Source: JBHHWH01 sp046756405
GTDB taxonomy: Bacteria > Actinomycetota > Acidimicrobiia > Spongiisociales > ZC4RG35
Length of the DNA: 41,279 bases
Assembly: GCA_046756405.1 (NCBI GenBank)
Contig: JBHHWH010000010.1
Span: 1 to 41,279 of the forward strand
Direction: 5' to 3'
Part shown: positions 32,194 through 39,447 of the stretch, piece by piece
Numbering within the stretch: position 1 is the first letter of the stretch
How the letters are laid out: every line of letters begins with the position of its first letter
Notes under the pieces: model-generated
Databases searched by the model: none
What the model saw: only the letters and a program-made list of their open reading frames with translations
Told to the model about the DNA's origin: nothing
Program-made: the position numbers and the translations under genes

Positions 32194-32240
32194 CCGCGAA
32201 CCTAATGCTGCAGGGCCCAGATACGGACCCTGGGCCGCGT
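32191..32240 (+). repeat. Dispersed palindromic repeat, copy B
   Basis: Like copy A, it starts with the stop codon of the gene before it (TAACCGCGAACCTAATGC). The hairpin is CAGGGCCC (32211-32218), a six-base loop, and GGACCCTG (32225-32232), with one mismatch. It separates tsaD from the heat-shock regulatory region. Confidence 0.75.
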
Positions 32241-32290
32241 AGAACCGGCAGAAGACGGAAGGGCGTCTCTCAGGCGGAATCAGGAGAAAA

Positions 32291-32311
32291 CCTGAGTGCA
32301 GGATACTCAGA
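32291..32311 (+). promoter_or_regulatory. HAIR-like inverted repeat (possible HspR operator)
   Basis: CCTGAGT, seven bases, ACTCAGA. The actinobacterial HAIR consensus bound by HspR is CTTGAGT-N7-ACTCAAG; spacing is identical, the left arm matches at six of seven positions and the right arm at five of seven. It lies five bases upstream of the CIRCE element. A binding HspR would be encoded elsewhere. Confidence 0.5.
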
Positions 32312-32316
32312 TACAA

Positions 32317-32343
32317 CTAGCACTCTCTGGCGAAGAGTGCTAA
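32317..32343 (+). promoter_or_regulatory. CIRCE operator (HrcA binding site)
   Basis: CTAGCACTC, nine bases, GAGTGCTAA. Only the first base departs from the CIRCE consensus TTAGCACTC-N9-GAGTGCTAA. HrcA bound here represses groES-groEL until heat shock. TAATAT (32341-32346) overlaps the right arm and is a possible -10 box, which would let HrcA block polymerase directly. Confidence 0.93.
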
Positions 32344-32374
32344 TATGCGCTGGCGCTCGCTATCTTAGAGCGCT

Positions 32375-32395
32375 AACGGGCGTATCCCGCCCGTT
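32375..32395 (+). other. Hairpin in the groES leader
   Basis: AACGGGCG pairs with CGCCCGTT around a TATCC loop, 40 bases before the groES ATG. It lies downstream of CIRCE, so it would be in the untranslated leader and could affect mRNA stability or temperature-dependent translation. No T-run follows. Confidence 0.5.
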
Positions 32396-32434
32396 GCAGG
32401 CATTTCAGAGCAACTCGCAAGGAGGAGTCAAGTT

Positions 32435-32725
32435 ATGAAGCTTCAACCGCTCGGTGACCGGGTGGTGGTCAAGGCTATCGAGGAGGCGGAAGCTCGCACT
32501 CCCTCCGGCCTGGTCATTCCCGACACCGCTAAGGAGAAGCCCCAGATCGGTGAGGTGATCGCCGTAGGTCCCGGCGCCCGGGACGATGACGGCGACCGCA
32601 TCCCGATGGAGGTCTCCGTCGGCGACCGGGTCCTGTACTCGAAGTTCGCCGGCACCGAGGTCAAGCTTGACTCGGAGGAGTACCTGGTCCTCTCCGAGCG
32701 TGACATTCTCGCGATGGTCAACTGA
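32435..32725 (+). CDS. groES: Co-chaperonin GroES
   Basis: GroES caps the GroEL ring. The 96-residue product begins MKLQPLGDRVVVKAIEEAE, has the mobile loop ARTPSGLVIPDTAKEKPQ-type sequence near residue 17-35, and ends SEYLVLSERDILAMV-like (EEYLVLSERDILAMVN). AGGAGG at 32420-32425 is a strong ribosome binding site. It is followed by groEL after 13 bases and controlled by the operators upstream. Confidence 0.98.
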   Translation: MKLQPLGDRVVVKAIEEAEARTPSGLVIPDTAKEKPQIGEVIAVGPGARDDDGDRIPMEVSVGDRVLYSKFAGTEVKLDSEEYLVLSERDILAMVN

Positions 32726-32738
32726 GGAGTAGGTAAAG

Positions 32739-34370
32739 ATGACAGCAAAGGAACTTCTGTTCAGTGAGGCCGCCCGTAAGGGCCTCCAGGCGGGTGTCGA
32801 CAAGCTCGCCGAGACCGTCAAGGTCACCCTCGGGCCCAAGGGCCGCAACGTCGTACTGGAGAAGAAGTGGGGTGCCCCCACGATCACCAACGACGGTGTG
32901 ACCATCGCCAAGGAGATCGAGTTGGAGGACCCCTACGAGAACATGGGGGCCAAGCTCGCCTACGAGGTGGCCAACAAGACCGACAACGTCGCCGGTGATG
33001 GGACCACCACCGCCACTGTCCTCGCCCAGGCCATGGTGCGTGAGGGTCTCCGTCAGGTGGCCGCCGGTGCCAACCCGATGGAGCTGAAGCGGGGAATCGA
33101 GCAGGCCGTAGAGGTGGGCGTCAAGTCCGTCCTTGATCAGGCTCGCGACATCGAGACCACCGAGGAGATCGCCCACGTGGCCTCCATCTCGGCCAACAAC
33201 GACGAGTCCATCGGCAAGGTGATCGCCGAGGCCATGGACCGGGTCGGCAAGGACGGTGTGATCACCGTCGAGGAGGGTCAGACCTTCGGACTCGAGCTCG
33301 AGTACACCGAGGGGATGCAGTTCGACAAGGGCTACATCTCCCCCTACTTCATCACCGACCCCGACCGTCAGGAGGCGATCCTCGAGGACCCCTACATCCT
33401 CATCGCCAACCAGAAGATCAGCTCGGTCAACGACCTGGTCCCCGTTCTGGAGAAGGTGATGCAGGCTGGCAAGGGTCTGCTGGTCATCGCCGAGGACGTC
33501 GAGGGTGAGGCTCTCGCCACGCTGGTGGTCAACAAGATCCGCGGCACCTTCCACTCGATCGCGGTGAAGGCGCCCGGGTTCGGTGAGCGCCGCAAGGCCA
33601 TGCTCCAGGACATCGCCATCCTCACCGGAGGCACCGTGATCTCCGAGGAGGTCGGTCTGAAGCTGGAGAACGTCACTCCCGACCTGCTGGGTCGTGCCCG
33701 CAAGGTCGTGGTGGGCAAGGACTTCACCACGGTCATCGACGGTGCCGGCTCCGCGGAGGACGTGAAGGCTCGTATCAAGCAGATCGAGCGCGAGATCGAG
33801 AACACCGACTCCGACTGGGACCGGGAGAAGCTCCAGGAGCGTCTCGCCAAGCTCTCCGGTGGTGTGGTGGTCATCAAGGCCGGTGCCGCCACCGAGGTGG
33901 AGCTGAAGGAGAAGAAGCACCGTATCGAAGACGCCGTCCAGGCCGCCCGGGCCGCCGTCGAAGAGGGCGTCGTACCCGGTGGTGGCGTGGCGCTGCTCCG
34001 GGCCCAGGAGGCCGTGGAGAAGATGCGCGGCGGCACCATCGACGAGAAGTCGGGCCGTGCCATCGTCAAGAAGGCGATGGAGGAGCCCCTCCGCCAGATC
34101 GCCGTGAACGCCGGCTATGAGGGCGGCGTGATCGTGGAGCAGGTGCGTGCCGCCGAGGGTTCGGTGGGCTTCAACGCTCAGACCGGTGAGTTGGAGGACC
34201 TGATCGCTGCCGGTGTCATCGACCCGGCCAAGGTCACCCGCTCCACCCTTCAGAACGCGGGGTCGATCGCCGCCCTGCTGCTTACCACCGAGGCTCTGGT
34301 GGTGGAGCAGAAGGAGGAGGAGCCCGCCGTCAACGCCGGCGCTGGCCACGACCACGGCATGGACTTCTAG
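32739..34370 (+). CDS. groEL: Chaperonin GroEL
   Basis: GroEL is the ATP-driven folding chamber of the cytoplasm. The 543-residue product has VKVTLGPKGRNVVLEKKWGAP, DGTTTATVLAQAM for ATP binding, and ATEVELKEKKHRIEDAVQAARAA-type sequence, with PGGGVALLR near residue 410. The C-terminus is GAGHDHGMDF: a short tail with two His rather than a GGM repeat, closer to the groES-linked actinobacterial GroEL1 type. It is followed by an intrinsic terminator. Confidence 0.98.
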   Translation: MTAKELLFSEAARKGLQAGVDKLAETVKVTLGPKGRNVVLEKKWGAPTITNDGVTIAKEIELEDPYENMGAKLAYEVANKTDNVAGDGTTTATVLAQAMVREGLRQVAAGANPMELKRGIEQAVEVGVKSVLDQARDIETTEEIAHVASISANNDESIGKVIAEAMDRVGKDGVITVEEGQTFGLELEYTEGMQFDKGYISPYFITDPDRQEAILEDPYILIANQKISSVNDLVPVLEKVMQAGKGLLVIAEDVEGEALATLVVNKIRGTFHSIAVKAPGFGERRKAMLQDIAILTGGTVISEEVGLKLENVTPDLLGRARKVVVGKDFTTVIDGAGSAEDVKARIKQIEREIENTDSDWDREKLQERLAKLSGGVVVIKAGAATEVELKEKKHRIEDAVQAARAAVEEGVVPGGGVALLRAQEAVEKMRGGTIDEKSGRAIVKKAMEEPLRQIAVNAGYEGGVIVEQVRAAEGSVGFNAQTGELEDLIAAGVIDPAKVTRSTLQNAGSIAALLLTTEALVVEQKEEEPAVNAGAGHDHGMDF

Positions 34371-34390
34371 TCCCTCCCACCCCAACCCAA

Positions 34391-34428
34391 GAGGGAGGGC
34401 CCCATCACCGGGGCCCTCCCTCTTTTCT
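34391..34428 (+). terminator. Intrinsic terminator of groES-groEL
   Basis: GAGGGAGGGCCCC (34391-34403) pairs perfectly with GGGGCCCTCCCTC (34410-34422) around a six-base loop, followed by TTTT. This is the clearest Rho-independent terminator in the window and lies 20 bases after the groEL stop. Confidence 0.93.
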
Positions 34429-34430
34429 GC

Positions 34431-34478
34431 GAACCTAATGCACCAGGGGCCGTATTTGGACCTTTGCTCAAAGAGAAC
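34431..34478 (+). repeat. Dispersed palindromic repeat, copy C
   Basis: GAACCTAATGCACCAGGGGC begins the copy, followed by the hairpin AGGGGCC, six-base loop, GGACCTT. It lies just behind the groEL terminator, in the same orientation as groEL. Its last part contains the stop codon of the minus-strand nuclease-like gene. Copy D is its inverted partner; the two agree at 42 of 48 positions. Confidence 0.8.
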
Positions 34479-35385
34479 GGGCCTTCAGGGCTCTGCGGAC
34501 GGTTGCCACCACGTATGCAGGCCGCTTGGTGATGTCTTCCCAGGTGAACCGGAGGATGATCCACCCCGCCAGCTGGGCGAGGTTGTCGCGCTGTCTGTCC
34601 GCCTGAAACGCCTCCGGCGTGCCGTGCCACTTCAGGCTGTCCCCTTCGACGATGACCTGGGCTGTCGGATAAGCCAGGTCAACCCGCCCGTTCATGTGCC
34701 GAAGCCAGGGCGGTCGGAACTGGGTATCGGGGAGGGGCAGGCCTCCGTCCCTGAGCACCTGAAGGAGCCGGCTCTCCAGGGTGCTCTCGGAGACGAACGT
34801 CCCTCCCAGGCGCGGTGCCAACACTCGGCGTAGCTTGACCACCCCCCTCTTGCCGCGCCGGGCCAGGGACTCTAGGTCCTCGGCCACCGCCCCGTACGTG
34901 GTCATCCCCCTTCGGACCGCTTGGTCCAGAATCTCAGCCAGCTTCTCTTCTGGGAGCACGGCGGCTAGATCGATGATGGTGCGGGTGATGGTGGTGGTCG
35001 GTATGCCATCAATCGCAGTCACGTCTTCCTTCCTTAGGTCTGTGAGCTGGTGGACGATGACGCCGCGAAAGCGGTTCGTCCGTCGCACGGGCACTGACAC
35101 GGTGATCCGCCGTGGGTCGAGGCCGTCAAGGCCGTGGAGCCGGGCGGCCGACTCATGGGATGCCACGGCTCCCAGGGCGGTGGTGGCGGCGACGAGCGTG
35201 GACCGTTCGCTGAGGAGAACACCGGGAAGGACGTACAGCCCTCTCGCTACTGGCACCAGCCACCCTTCGGCGAGCCTTCGTTTGAGCGTCGTGGCGGACA
35301 TTCCGAGGGCCAGCATCTCCGCCCGGCTGATTACCCCGCCCTTGGTCTGGGCGCGGCTGAGTATCGATGCTTCGAGTTTTCCCAT
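34468..35385 (-). CDS. AbiEi-like winged-helix protein with DUF559 nuclease-like domain
   Basis: Residues 1-55 are an AbiEi-type N-terminal winged helix (GGVISRAEMLALGMSATTLK, then VARGLYVLPG). Residues 60-200 are a linker domain with HESAARLHGL and TTTITRTIIDLAAVLP, as in AbiEi antitoxins. Residues 225-305 resemble DUF559/Vsr-like PD-(D/E)XK folds: Asp 236 (GRVDLAYP), Glu 247 and Asp 249 (VIVEGDS), RQRDN at 264-268 and GWIILRFTWEDI. No AbiEii toxin gene adjoins it, so a two-gene toxin-antitoxin system is not supported. ATG at 35385 is used; the TTG at 35442 lies inside the repeat. Whether it cuts DNA is unknown. Confidence 0.8.
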   Translation of the reverse strand: MGKLEASILSRAQTKGGVISRAEMLALGMSATTLKRRLAEGWLVPVARGLYVLPGVLLSERSTLVAATTALGAVASHESAARLHGLDGLDPRRITVSVPVRRTNRFRGVIVHQLTDLRKEDVTAIDGIPTTTITRTIIDLAAVLPEEKLAEILDQAVRRGMTTYGAVAEDLESLARRGKRGVVKLRRVLAPRLGGTFVSESTLESRLLQVLRDGGLPLPDTQFRPPWLRHMNGRVDLAYPTAQVIVEGDSLKWHGTPEAFQADRQRDNLAQLAGWIILRFTWEDITKRPAYVVATVRRALKARSL

Positions 35386-35427
35386 GGCCCGATAGTGCCT
35401 TGAGCGAAGCCGCGAGGGAAGACCCTT

Positions 35428-35475
35428 GTTCCTTTTGCGCAAAGGGCCAGATATGGCCCCTGGTGCATTAGGTTC
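35428..35475 (-). repeat. Dispersed palindromic repeat, copy D
   Basis: On the minus strand it reads GAACCTAATGCACCAGGGGC, then the hairpin AGGGGCC, six-base loop, GGCCCTT, the best-paired copy. The TAA in GGAACCTAA is the stop codon of the LLM oxidoreductase gene, so the repeat encodes the end of that protein. It lies upstream of the nuclease-like gene's start. Confidence 0.8.
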
Positions 35476-36310
35476 CGATAACGCCGGCTAGGTCGTCGAG
35501 GCGGGTGAGGACCGTGTCGGGGTCGGCGGAGGGGAGGTTGAAGACGGCCCGGTCGACGCCGGCGTCGGCCAGCCTATCCAGGACCTTGCGGCTGGCTCCG
35601 TAGGCGGTGATCTCGAAGGCCTGCGGGTCCCGGCCTGCCGCAGCCACCGCCTCCCGCACCCGGGACACCTGCTCGGCGATGTCGTGCCGGGTGGCCAGGG
35701 GGATCCACCCGTCGCAGAACTCCACCATGTCCGCCAGAGTCTTCGGCCCGGCGGCCGCGCCCATGACGATGGGCGGATGGGGTTTCTGCACCGGCTTGGG
35801 CCACGCCCACGACGGCTCCAGGCTCAACAGCTCCCCCTGGTAGGACGCCTCCTCCTGGGTCCACAGCGCCTTCATCATCAGCACCTTCTCCCGCAGGAGC
35901 GCCCGCCGCTCCGAATACTTCACTCCGTGACTGGCCATCTCCTCCTTGTTCCACCCGTAGCCGATCCCGAAGATCACCCTGCCTCCGGAGAGGAAGTCGA
36001 GCGAAGCCACCTCCTTGGCGGTCCAGATCGGATCCCGCTGTGCGATCAATGTGATCCCCGCTCCCAGCTTCAGAGTGGTAGTGGCAGTGGCAGCGTAGGC
36101 CAGAGAGACGAACTGGTCGTGGGTGCGCCAGTAGTGCTCCGGCAGTGGAGGCGCGTCCTTCACTCCACCCCACGGAGTGTCACGGGACACCGGGATGTGG
36201 GAGTGCTCGGGAAACCAGAGCGAGTCGAATCCCCGGGCCTCCACCTCCCCGGCGAGGACGTCGGGACGAATTGTGGTATCGGTGGCAAAGATGAAAACTC
36301 CGTACTTCAT
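35468..36310 (-). CDS. LLM-class F420-dependent oxidoreductase
   Basis: The 280-residue product is a luciferase-like monooxygenase-fold enzyme; actinobacterial members mostly use coenzyme F420. It shows MKYGVFIFATDTTIRPDVLA at the N-terminus, LWFPEHSHIPVSR, TTTLKLGAGITLIAQRDPI, LDFLSGGRVIFGIGYGWNKEEM and KPHPPIVMGAAAGPKTL, the usual order of segments. Substrate is unknown. The open frame extends to 36493, but this ATG gives the family N-terminus. The last two codons and stop lie in repeat copy D. It diverges from the methyltransferase gene with 18 bases between start codons. Confidence 0.9.
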   Translation of the reverse strand: MKYGVFIFATDTTIRPDVLAGEVEARGFDSLWFPEHSHIPVSRDTPWGGVKDAPPLPEHYWRTHDQFVSLAYAATATTTLKLGAGITLIAQRDPIWTAKEVASLDFLSGGRVIFGIGYGWNKEEMASHGVKYSERRALLREKVLMMKALWTQEEASYQGELLSLEPSWAWPKPVQKPHPPIVMGAAAGPKTLADMVEFCDGWIPLATRHDIAEQVSRVREAVAAAGRDPQAFEITAYGASRKVLDRLADAGVDRAVFNLPSADPDTVLTRLDDLAGVIGT

Positions 36311-36318
36311 AACCGACC

Positions 36319-36324
36319 ACGGTA
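36319..36324 (-). promoter_or_regulatory. Candidate -10 element for the LLM oxidoreductase
   Basis: On the minus strand TACCGT is followed by eight bases and the ATG at 36310, which fits a leaderless or nearly leaderless message; it sits within the 18-base gap between the divergent genes. Confidence 0.35.
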
Positions 36325-36328
36325 TCCG

Positions 36329-37369
36329 ATGAACCTCCGCCAGCGCATCCTCAAGACGATCGACTCCGAAGGGCCGATGCCCTTCGAGCAGTTCATGGAG
36401 CTGGCCCTGTACGCCTCGGAGGGCTTTTTCGGCGGGTCCATGCTCCGATCCCAGAAGGCGGGCGACTTCCTCACCTCCCCGGAGGTGAGCCACCTCTTCG
36501 GCGAGACCCTGGCTGTCTTCGTGGAGCGGGAGCGGGACCGCATGGGGGAGCCCTTCCAGCTTGTGGAGGTGGGAGCTGGCAGCGGCTCGCTGCTGCGGTC
36601 CCTCCTCGCAAAGGTCGACGTGGAAGCCTGGGCGGTGGAGGCCTCACCTGCAGCGCGGGAGAAACTCACCGAGGTCCTGCCGTCAGAGCGGGTGCTCTCC
36701 GCCCTGCCCGACCAGATGAGAGGAGTGGTGGTGGCCAACGAGCTTCTCGACAACCTCCCCATGGCTCTGGTCCAGCGGACCGAAGGCGGGTGGCGGGAGC
36801 GGTGGGTGGGTCGCGACGGGGAGGTTCTGACCTTCGTAGACGCCGATCCCCGACCCGAGGTGCTGGCCTGGCTGGACGCCTACGCCGGCGACGTGGACGA
36901 CGGCGGTTGGGTGGAGGTCCAGCTCCTGGCCCAGGCATGGCTCCGGGACGTCCTCGACCGTCTGGAGGCCGGCAGCCTGGTGATCATCGACTACGGAGAC
37001 ACCGCGGAGAACCTCCTAACTCGCCGTCGGGACGGCACCCTGCGCACCTACCGGGCCCACCACCTGGGCCCCCACCCGTTGGATGAGCCGGGGGAGACCG
37101 ACATCACCGCCGACGTCAACTTCACCGCCCTGGTTGCCGCCGCTGAAGCCGCTGGAGCCAACGTCTCTCTCCAGCGTCAGGACGACTTCCTCGCCTCGCT
37201 GGGTCTACGAGAGCGGCTGTCCGAACTACGCCACGCTGAACTGGCCGCCGCCCGTGCCGGCGACGAGATGGAACGGCTAGGCCTGCGCAGCCTCAAGACC
37301 GAAGCCGAAACCCTGCTCCACCCTCGTGGCTTGGGCGACTTCCGGGTGCTGGTGGTATCGAAGCCTTAG
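36329..37369 (+). CDS. SAM-dependent methyltransferase, MidA/NDUFAF7-like
   Basis: The 346-residue product matches the DUF185 family, whose mitochondrial member methylates an arginine of complex I. It shows GPMPFEQFMELALYASEGFFGG at 15-36 (in part), AGDFLTSPEVSHLFGE, the SAM-binding VEVGAGSGSLLRSLL near residue 90, VVANELLDNLPMAL, and GSLVIIDYGDTAENLL. The bacterial substrate is not established. The upstream open frame overlapping the LLM gene has no family similarity. It converges with the SGNH hydrolase gene, overlapping its end by four bases. Confidence 0.88.
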   Translation: MNLRQRILKTIDSEGPMPFEQFMELALYASEGFFGGSMLRSQKAGDFLTSPEVSHLFGETLAVFVERERDRMGEPFQLVEVGAGSGSLLRSLLAKVDVEAWAVEASPAAREKLTEVLPSERVLSALPDQMRGVVVANELLDNLPMALVQRTEGGWRERWVGRDGEVLTFVDADPRPEVLAWLDAYAGDVDDGGWVEVQLLAQAWLRDVLDRLEAGSLVIIDYGDTAENLLTRRRDGTLRTYRAHHLGPHPLDEPGETDITADVNFTALVAAAEAAGANVSLQRQDDFLASLGLRERLSELRHAELAAARAGDEMERLGLRSLKTEAETLLHPRGLGDFRVLVVSKP

Positions 37370-38778
37370 CCCAGGGCTTCCGCCAGGGCCACGGCGAGGA
37401 TGTCGAAGCCGATGGGCTTGGGATGGATGTCGGGTGGAGACTCGGTCATGTGTGTGGTCACCGAAGTGGTGCCCAGCATCGGAGTGAACCCGTCGGCTAT
37501 GAGGACTCCCCTGGCACCTGCCACCTCAGCCGCTACGGCGTTGAGGGCCTGGACTGCCTCGTTCGACTGATTCTCGAATTCGACGAAGGAGGACATCCCC
37601 AGGCTGAAGGGGTTGTAGGCCTGGAGGAAGATGATCGTGGCGTTCGGTGCGGCTTCACTGATCCTGTCCAGGATCAACTCCAGGTTGGTGCGGTAGGCGT
37701 CGAGGCTGTCGGTGATGCGTTCCTGGCAGGCCGGAGTGCCGAGATCCTCACCGCAGTCGGGCGACCCCACGTGACCGAGGAGGTCGTTGGCCCCGATGTC
37801 GATGGTGACGTAGGCGACGTTGTTGGCCTCCATGAAAGCGAGGGCATCGTCGAGTTGGCCGCCTTGGATCAGCGAGCCGGAGGTCTCCCCGGAGATCCCG
37901 AAGTTGCGCAGCCCGTAGGTGGTGCCGTCGCGCCGCTCCAGCTCGGCATGGAAACGAGAGACGTAGCCGTCCCGGGGCCGGGTGACGCCCACGTTGGCGG
38001 CCAGGGAGTCGCCGAGGGCCACGTAGTAGGAGGCGCCGTCTGCGGAGGTCGAGTCGACTCGGCCCGGGCCGAGTTGCTCAGGCGGCGGTGCGACAGCCCC
38101 GCCGAGGGATGCGGCGCTGGCCCTCAGATCCTGAAGCAGGGCATCGCTGGTGAGCATGGCCCCGTCCCTGGTGGTGCCGACCAGGACGAGGGAAGTATCT
38201 GTGTATTCGACGGACTGGACGCTGGCGCCGGATTGGCCCAAAGCTTCCTCGAAGTCGGCCACCCCGGAGACAATGTCCTCGATGGCGCCGCTAACCATGC
38301 CTGGAACGTTGAGGTTGCCGAGGTCGGCTTCGACGAGCTCCACCGATACTCCGCCCAGCTCGGCGTTGAGGCGGGCGGTGGCGGCCACGGTGAGGTCACC
38401 GGATTTGAATCGCCCGGTGAACTTGACGACCTCCTCGGTGTCGTCGACGTCGAAGGTGACCGAGGCGAGGGGAGTGTCGGTCTCTGTCAGCCCCTGCTGG
38501 ACGAGGGCGGTTATCTCCTCTTCGTCGAGTTCGAGACGAAATCCGGCATGGCCGGCGACCTCTTCGACCTTGGCTTCTGCGGAAGCCAGGGCCACCGGAT
38601 CGGGCTCGTCGACTGGGCCCTCCTGGGTACTCAGGGCGTTCAAGAGGGCGAGGGCTTGTGAGGCCATGAGGCCGAGGGAGGCCACGAAGACGACGACCAT
38701 GCCGACGACCACCCAGCGTCGCCCGGCGGTGGAGAACCAGATGGCCGCTATGGCCAGGCCCAAGATGAGCACCGCCAC
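37366..38778 (-). CDS. SGNH/GDSL-type hydrolase with membrane and LmeA-like N-terminal regions
   Basis: Residues 1-45 hold hydrophobic helices (AVLILGLAIAAIWFS; VVVGMVVVFVASLGLM). Residues 65-220 look like an LmeA/DUF2993-type lipid-binding domain (LDEEEITALVQQGL; FTGRFKSGDLTVAATARL). The rest is an SGNH hydrolase with ALGDSLAANVG (nucleophile Ser), GANDLLG and the C-terminal DIHPKPIGF. An outward-facing lipase or esterase acting near the membrane is likely. GTG at 38778 is the first usual start codon, but the frame stays open upstream and encodes another hydrophobic helix (FRILFGLIIAVVGGVTALLF), so the true start is probably further upstream, at a codon I cannot identify. Confidence 0.8.
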   Translation of the reverse strand: MAVLILGLAIAAIWFSTAGRRWVVVGMVVVFVASLGLMASQALALLNALSTQEGPVDEPDPVALASAEAKVEEVAGHAGFRLELDEEEITALVQQGLTETDTPLASVTFDVDDTEEVVKFTGRFKSGDLTVAATARLNAELGGVSVELVEADLGNLNVPGMVSGAIEDIVSGVADFEEALGQSGASVQSVEYTDTSLVLVGTTRDGAMLTSDALLQDLRASAASLGGAVAPPPEQLGPGRVDSTSADGASYYVALGDSLAANVGVTRPRDGYVSRFHAELERRDGTTYGLRNFGISGETSGSLIQGGQLDDALAFMEANNVAYVTIDIGANDLLGHVGSPDCGEDLGTPACQERITDSLDAYRTNLELILDRISEAAPNATIIFLQAYNPFSLGMSSFVEFENQSNEAVQALNAVAAEVAGARGVLIADGFTPMLGTTSVTTHMTESPPDIHPKPIGFDILAVALAEALG

Positions 38779-38969
38779 GGCGATGCCGGCGGCTGTGCCC
38801 GCGAACAGCAGGGCGGTGACTCCGCCGACTACGGCGATGATCAGTCCGAACAGAATGCGGAAAAAGTGTCTCGTGCCGGCTCCCCTGTGGTGATGGAGCC
38901 GAGGCTAGTGGGAAGATTCAGCCGGTGATGGTAGGAACCGTGGACTACACCGGCGGCGTCTGAACGGAG

Positions 38970-39386
38970 ATGGTCATCTCTACGAGAACTAGCGTTTTGA
39001 TAGGAGTCTTCGCTTTGGTTGCTGCTTGCGGCCAGCCAGTGGTATCTACGCCGACTCCTGGTGGTGCCGCTGAAGACACCACGACGACTACCGAGGAATC
39101 AGTCGTGACAACGCAGCCCGAATACGGTCCCAGCTTGGCAGCTGTGGTGGAGCTGGCGCGTGCCGACCTAGCGGAGCGGTTGGGCCTCGAGGAGTCGGCC
39201 ATCGAGGTGGTGTTAGCGGAGTTGGTCACCTGGTCCGACGGGAGTCTGGGCTGTCCCCAGCCGGGGATGATGTACACCCAGGCCCTGGTGGAGGGGAGCA
39301 GGGTGGTGCTTCAGGTGGAGGGTCGTTTCTACGACTACCACGCCGGGACGGATGGGGAGCCGTTCTTGTGTGAGGGGGAAGAGTGA
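38970..39386 (+). CDS. Hypothetical lipoprotein
   Basis: The 138-residue product has a lipoprotein signal peptide: a short basic start, a hydrophobic run (VLIGVFALVAAC) and Cys 20 as the lipidation site. A Thr/Pro-rich linker follows to about residue 50. The globular part has ARADLAERLGLEESAIEVVL, TWSDGSLGCPQPGMMYTQAL and GRFYDYHAGTD, resembling small secreted actinobacterial domains of unknown function; two more Cys (about 94 and 134) could form a disulfide. GGAG precedes the ATG. Confidence 0.8.
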   Translation: MVISTRTSVLIGVFALVAACGQPVVSTPTPGGAAEDTTTTTEESVVTTQPEYGPSLAAVVELARADLAERLGLEESAIEVVLAELVTWSDGSLGCPQPGMMYTQALVEGSRVVLQVEGRFYDYHAGTDGEPFLCEGEE

Positions 39387-39393
39387 CCCGGGT

Positions 39394-39425
39394 GTGAGGG
39401 GCGCCCACCGGCGGGCGCCCCTCAC
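39394..39425. terminator. Hairpin between convergent lipoprotein and trypsin-remnant genes
   Basis: GTGAGGGGCGCCC (39394-39406) pairs perfectly with GGGCGCCCCTCAC (39413-39425) around a six-base loop. Only a short TT follows on the plus strand, so termination may be inefficient, but the position between converging genes suits a two-way terminator. Confidence 0.7.
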
Positions 39426-39447
39426 TTCGGCATTCTGAACCGGTGTC

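Larger units (their letters stand above)
34431..35475 (-). mobile_element. Possible mobile unit: nuclease-like gene between inverted palindromic repeats
   Basis: A 1045-base stretch is bounded by two inverted 48-base copies (C and D) of a repeat that also occurs singly twice in the window. The only gene inside is a predicted PD-(D/E)XK protein. The layout resembles REP-associated transposase loci, with the nuclease-like gene in the transposase position. I see no clear target-site duplication. The alternative is that C belongs to the groEL 3' end and D to the LLM oxidoreductase 3' end, with the gene between them by chance. Confidence 0.35.

Noticed and set aside
32718..34385. A 555-codon open frame antisense to all of groEL
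   Set aside because: It mirrors groEL codon by codon; the repeated GLG/LLLL-rich composition is what antisense reading of high-GC coding sequence gives, and there is no family similarity.
34468..35385. Interpretation of the AbiEi-like gene as the antitoxin of a complete type IV toxin-antitoxin pair
   Set aside because: No nucleotidyltransferase-like AbiEii gene lies next to it, and its C-terminal domain is nuclease-like; it stands alone.
35468..36493. Longer reading of the LLM oxidoreductase (341 codons) and of the methyltransferase from 35684
   Set aside because: Each extension lies inside the other gene and has no family similarity; the internal ATG codons at 36310 and 36329 give the expected N-termini.
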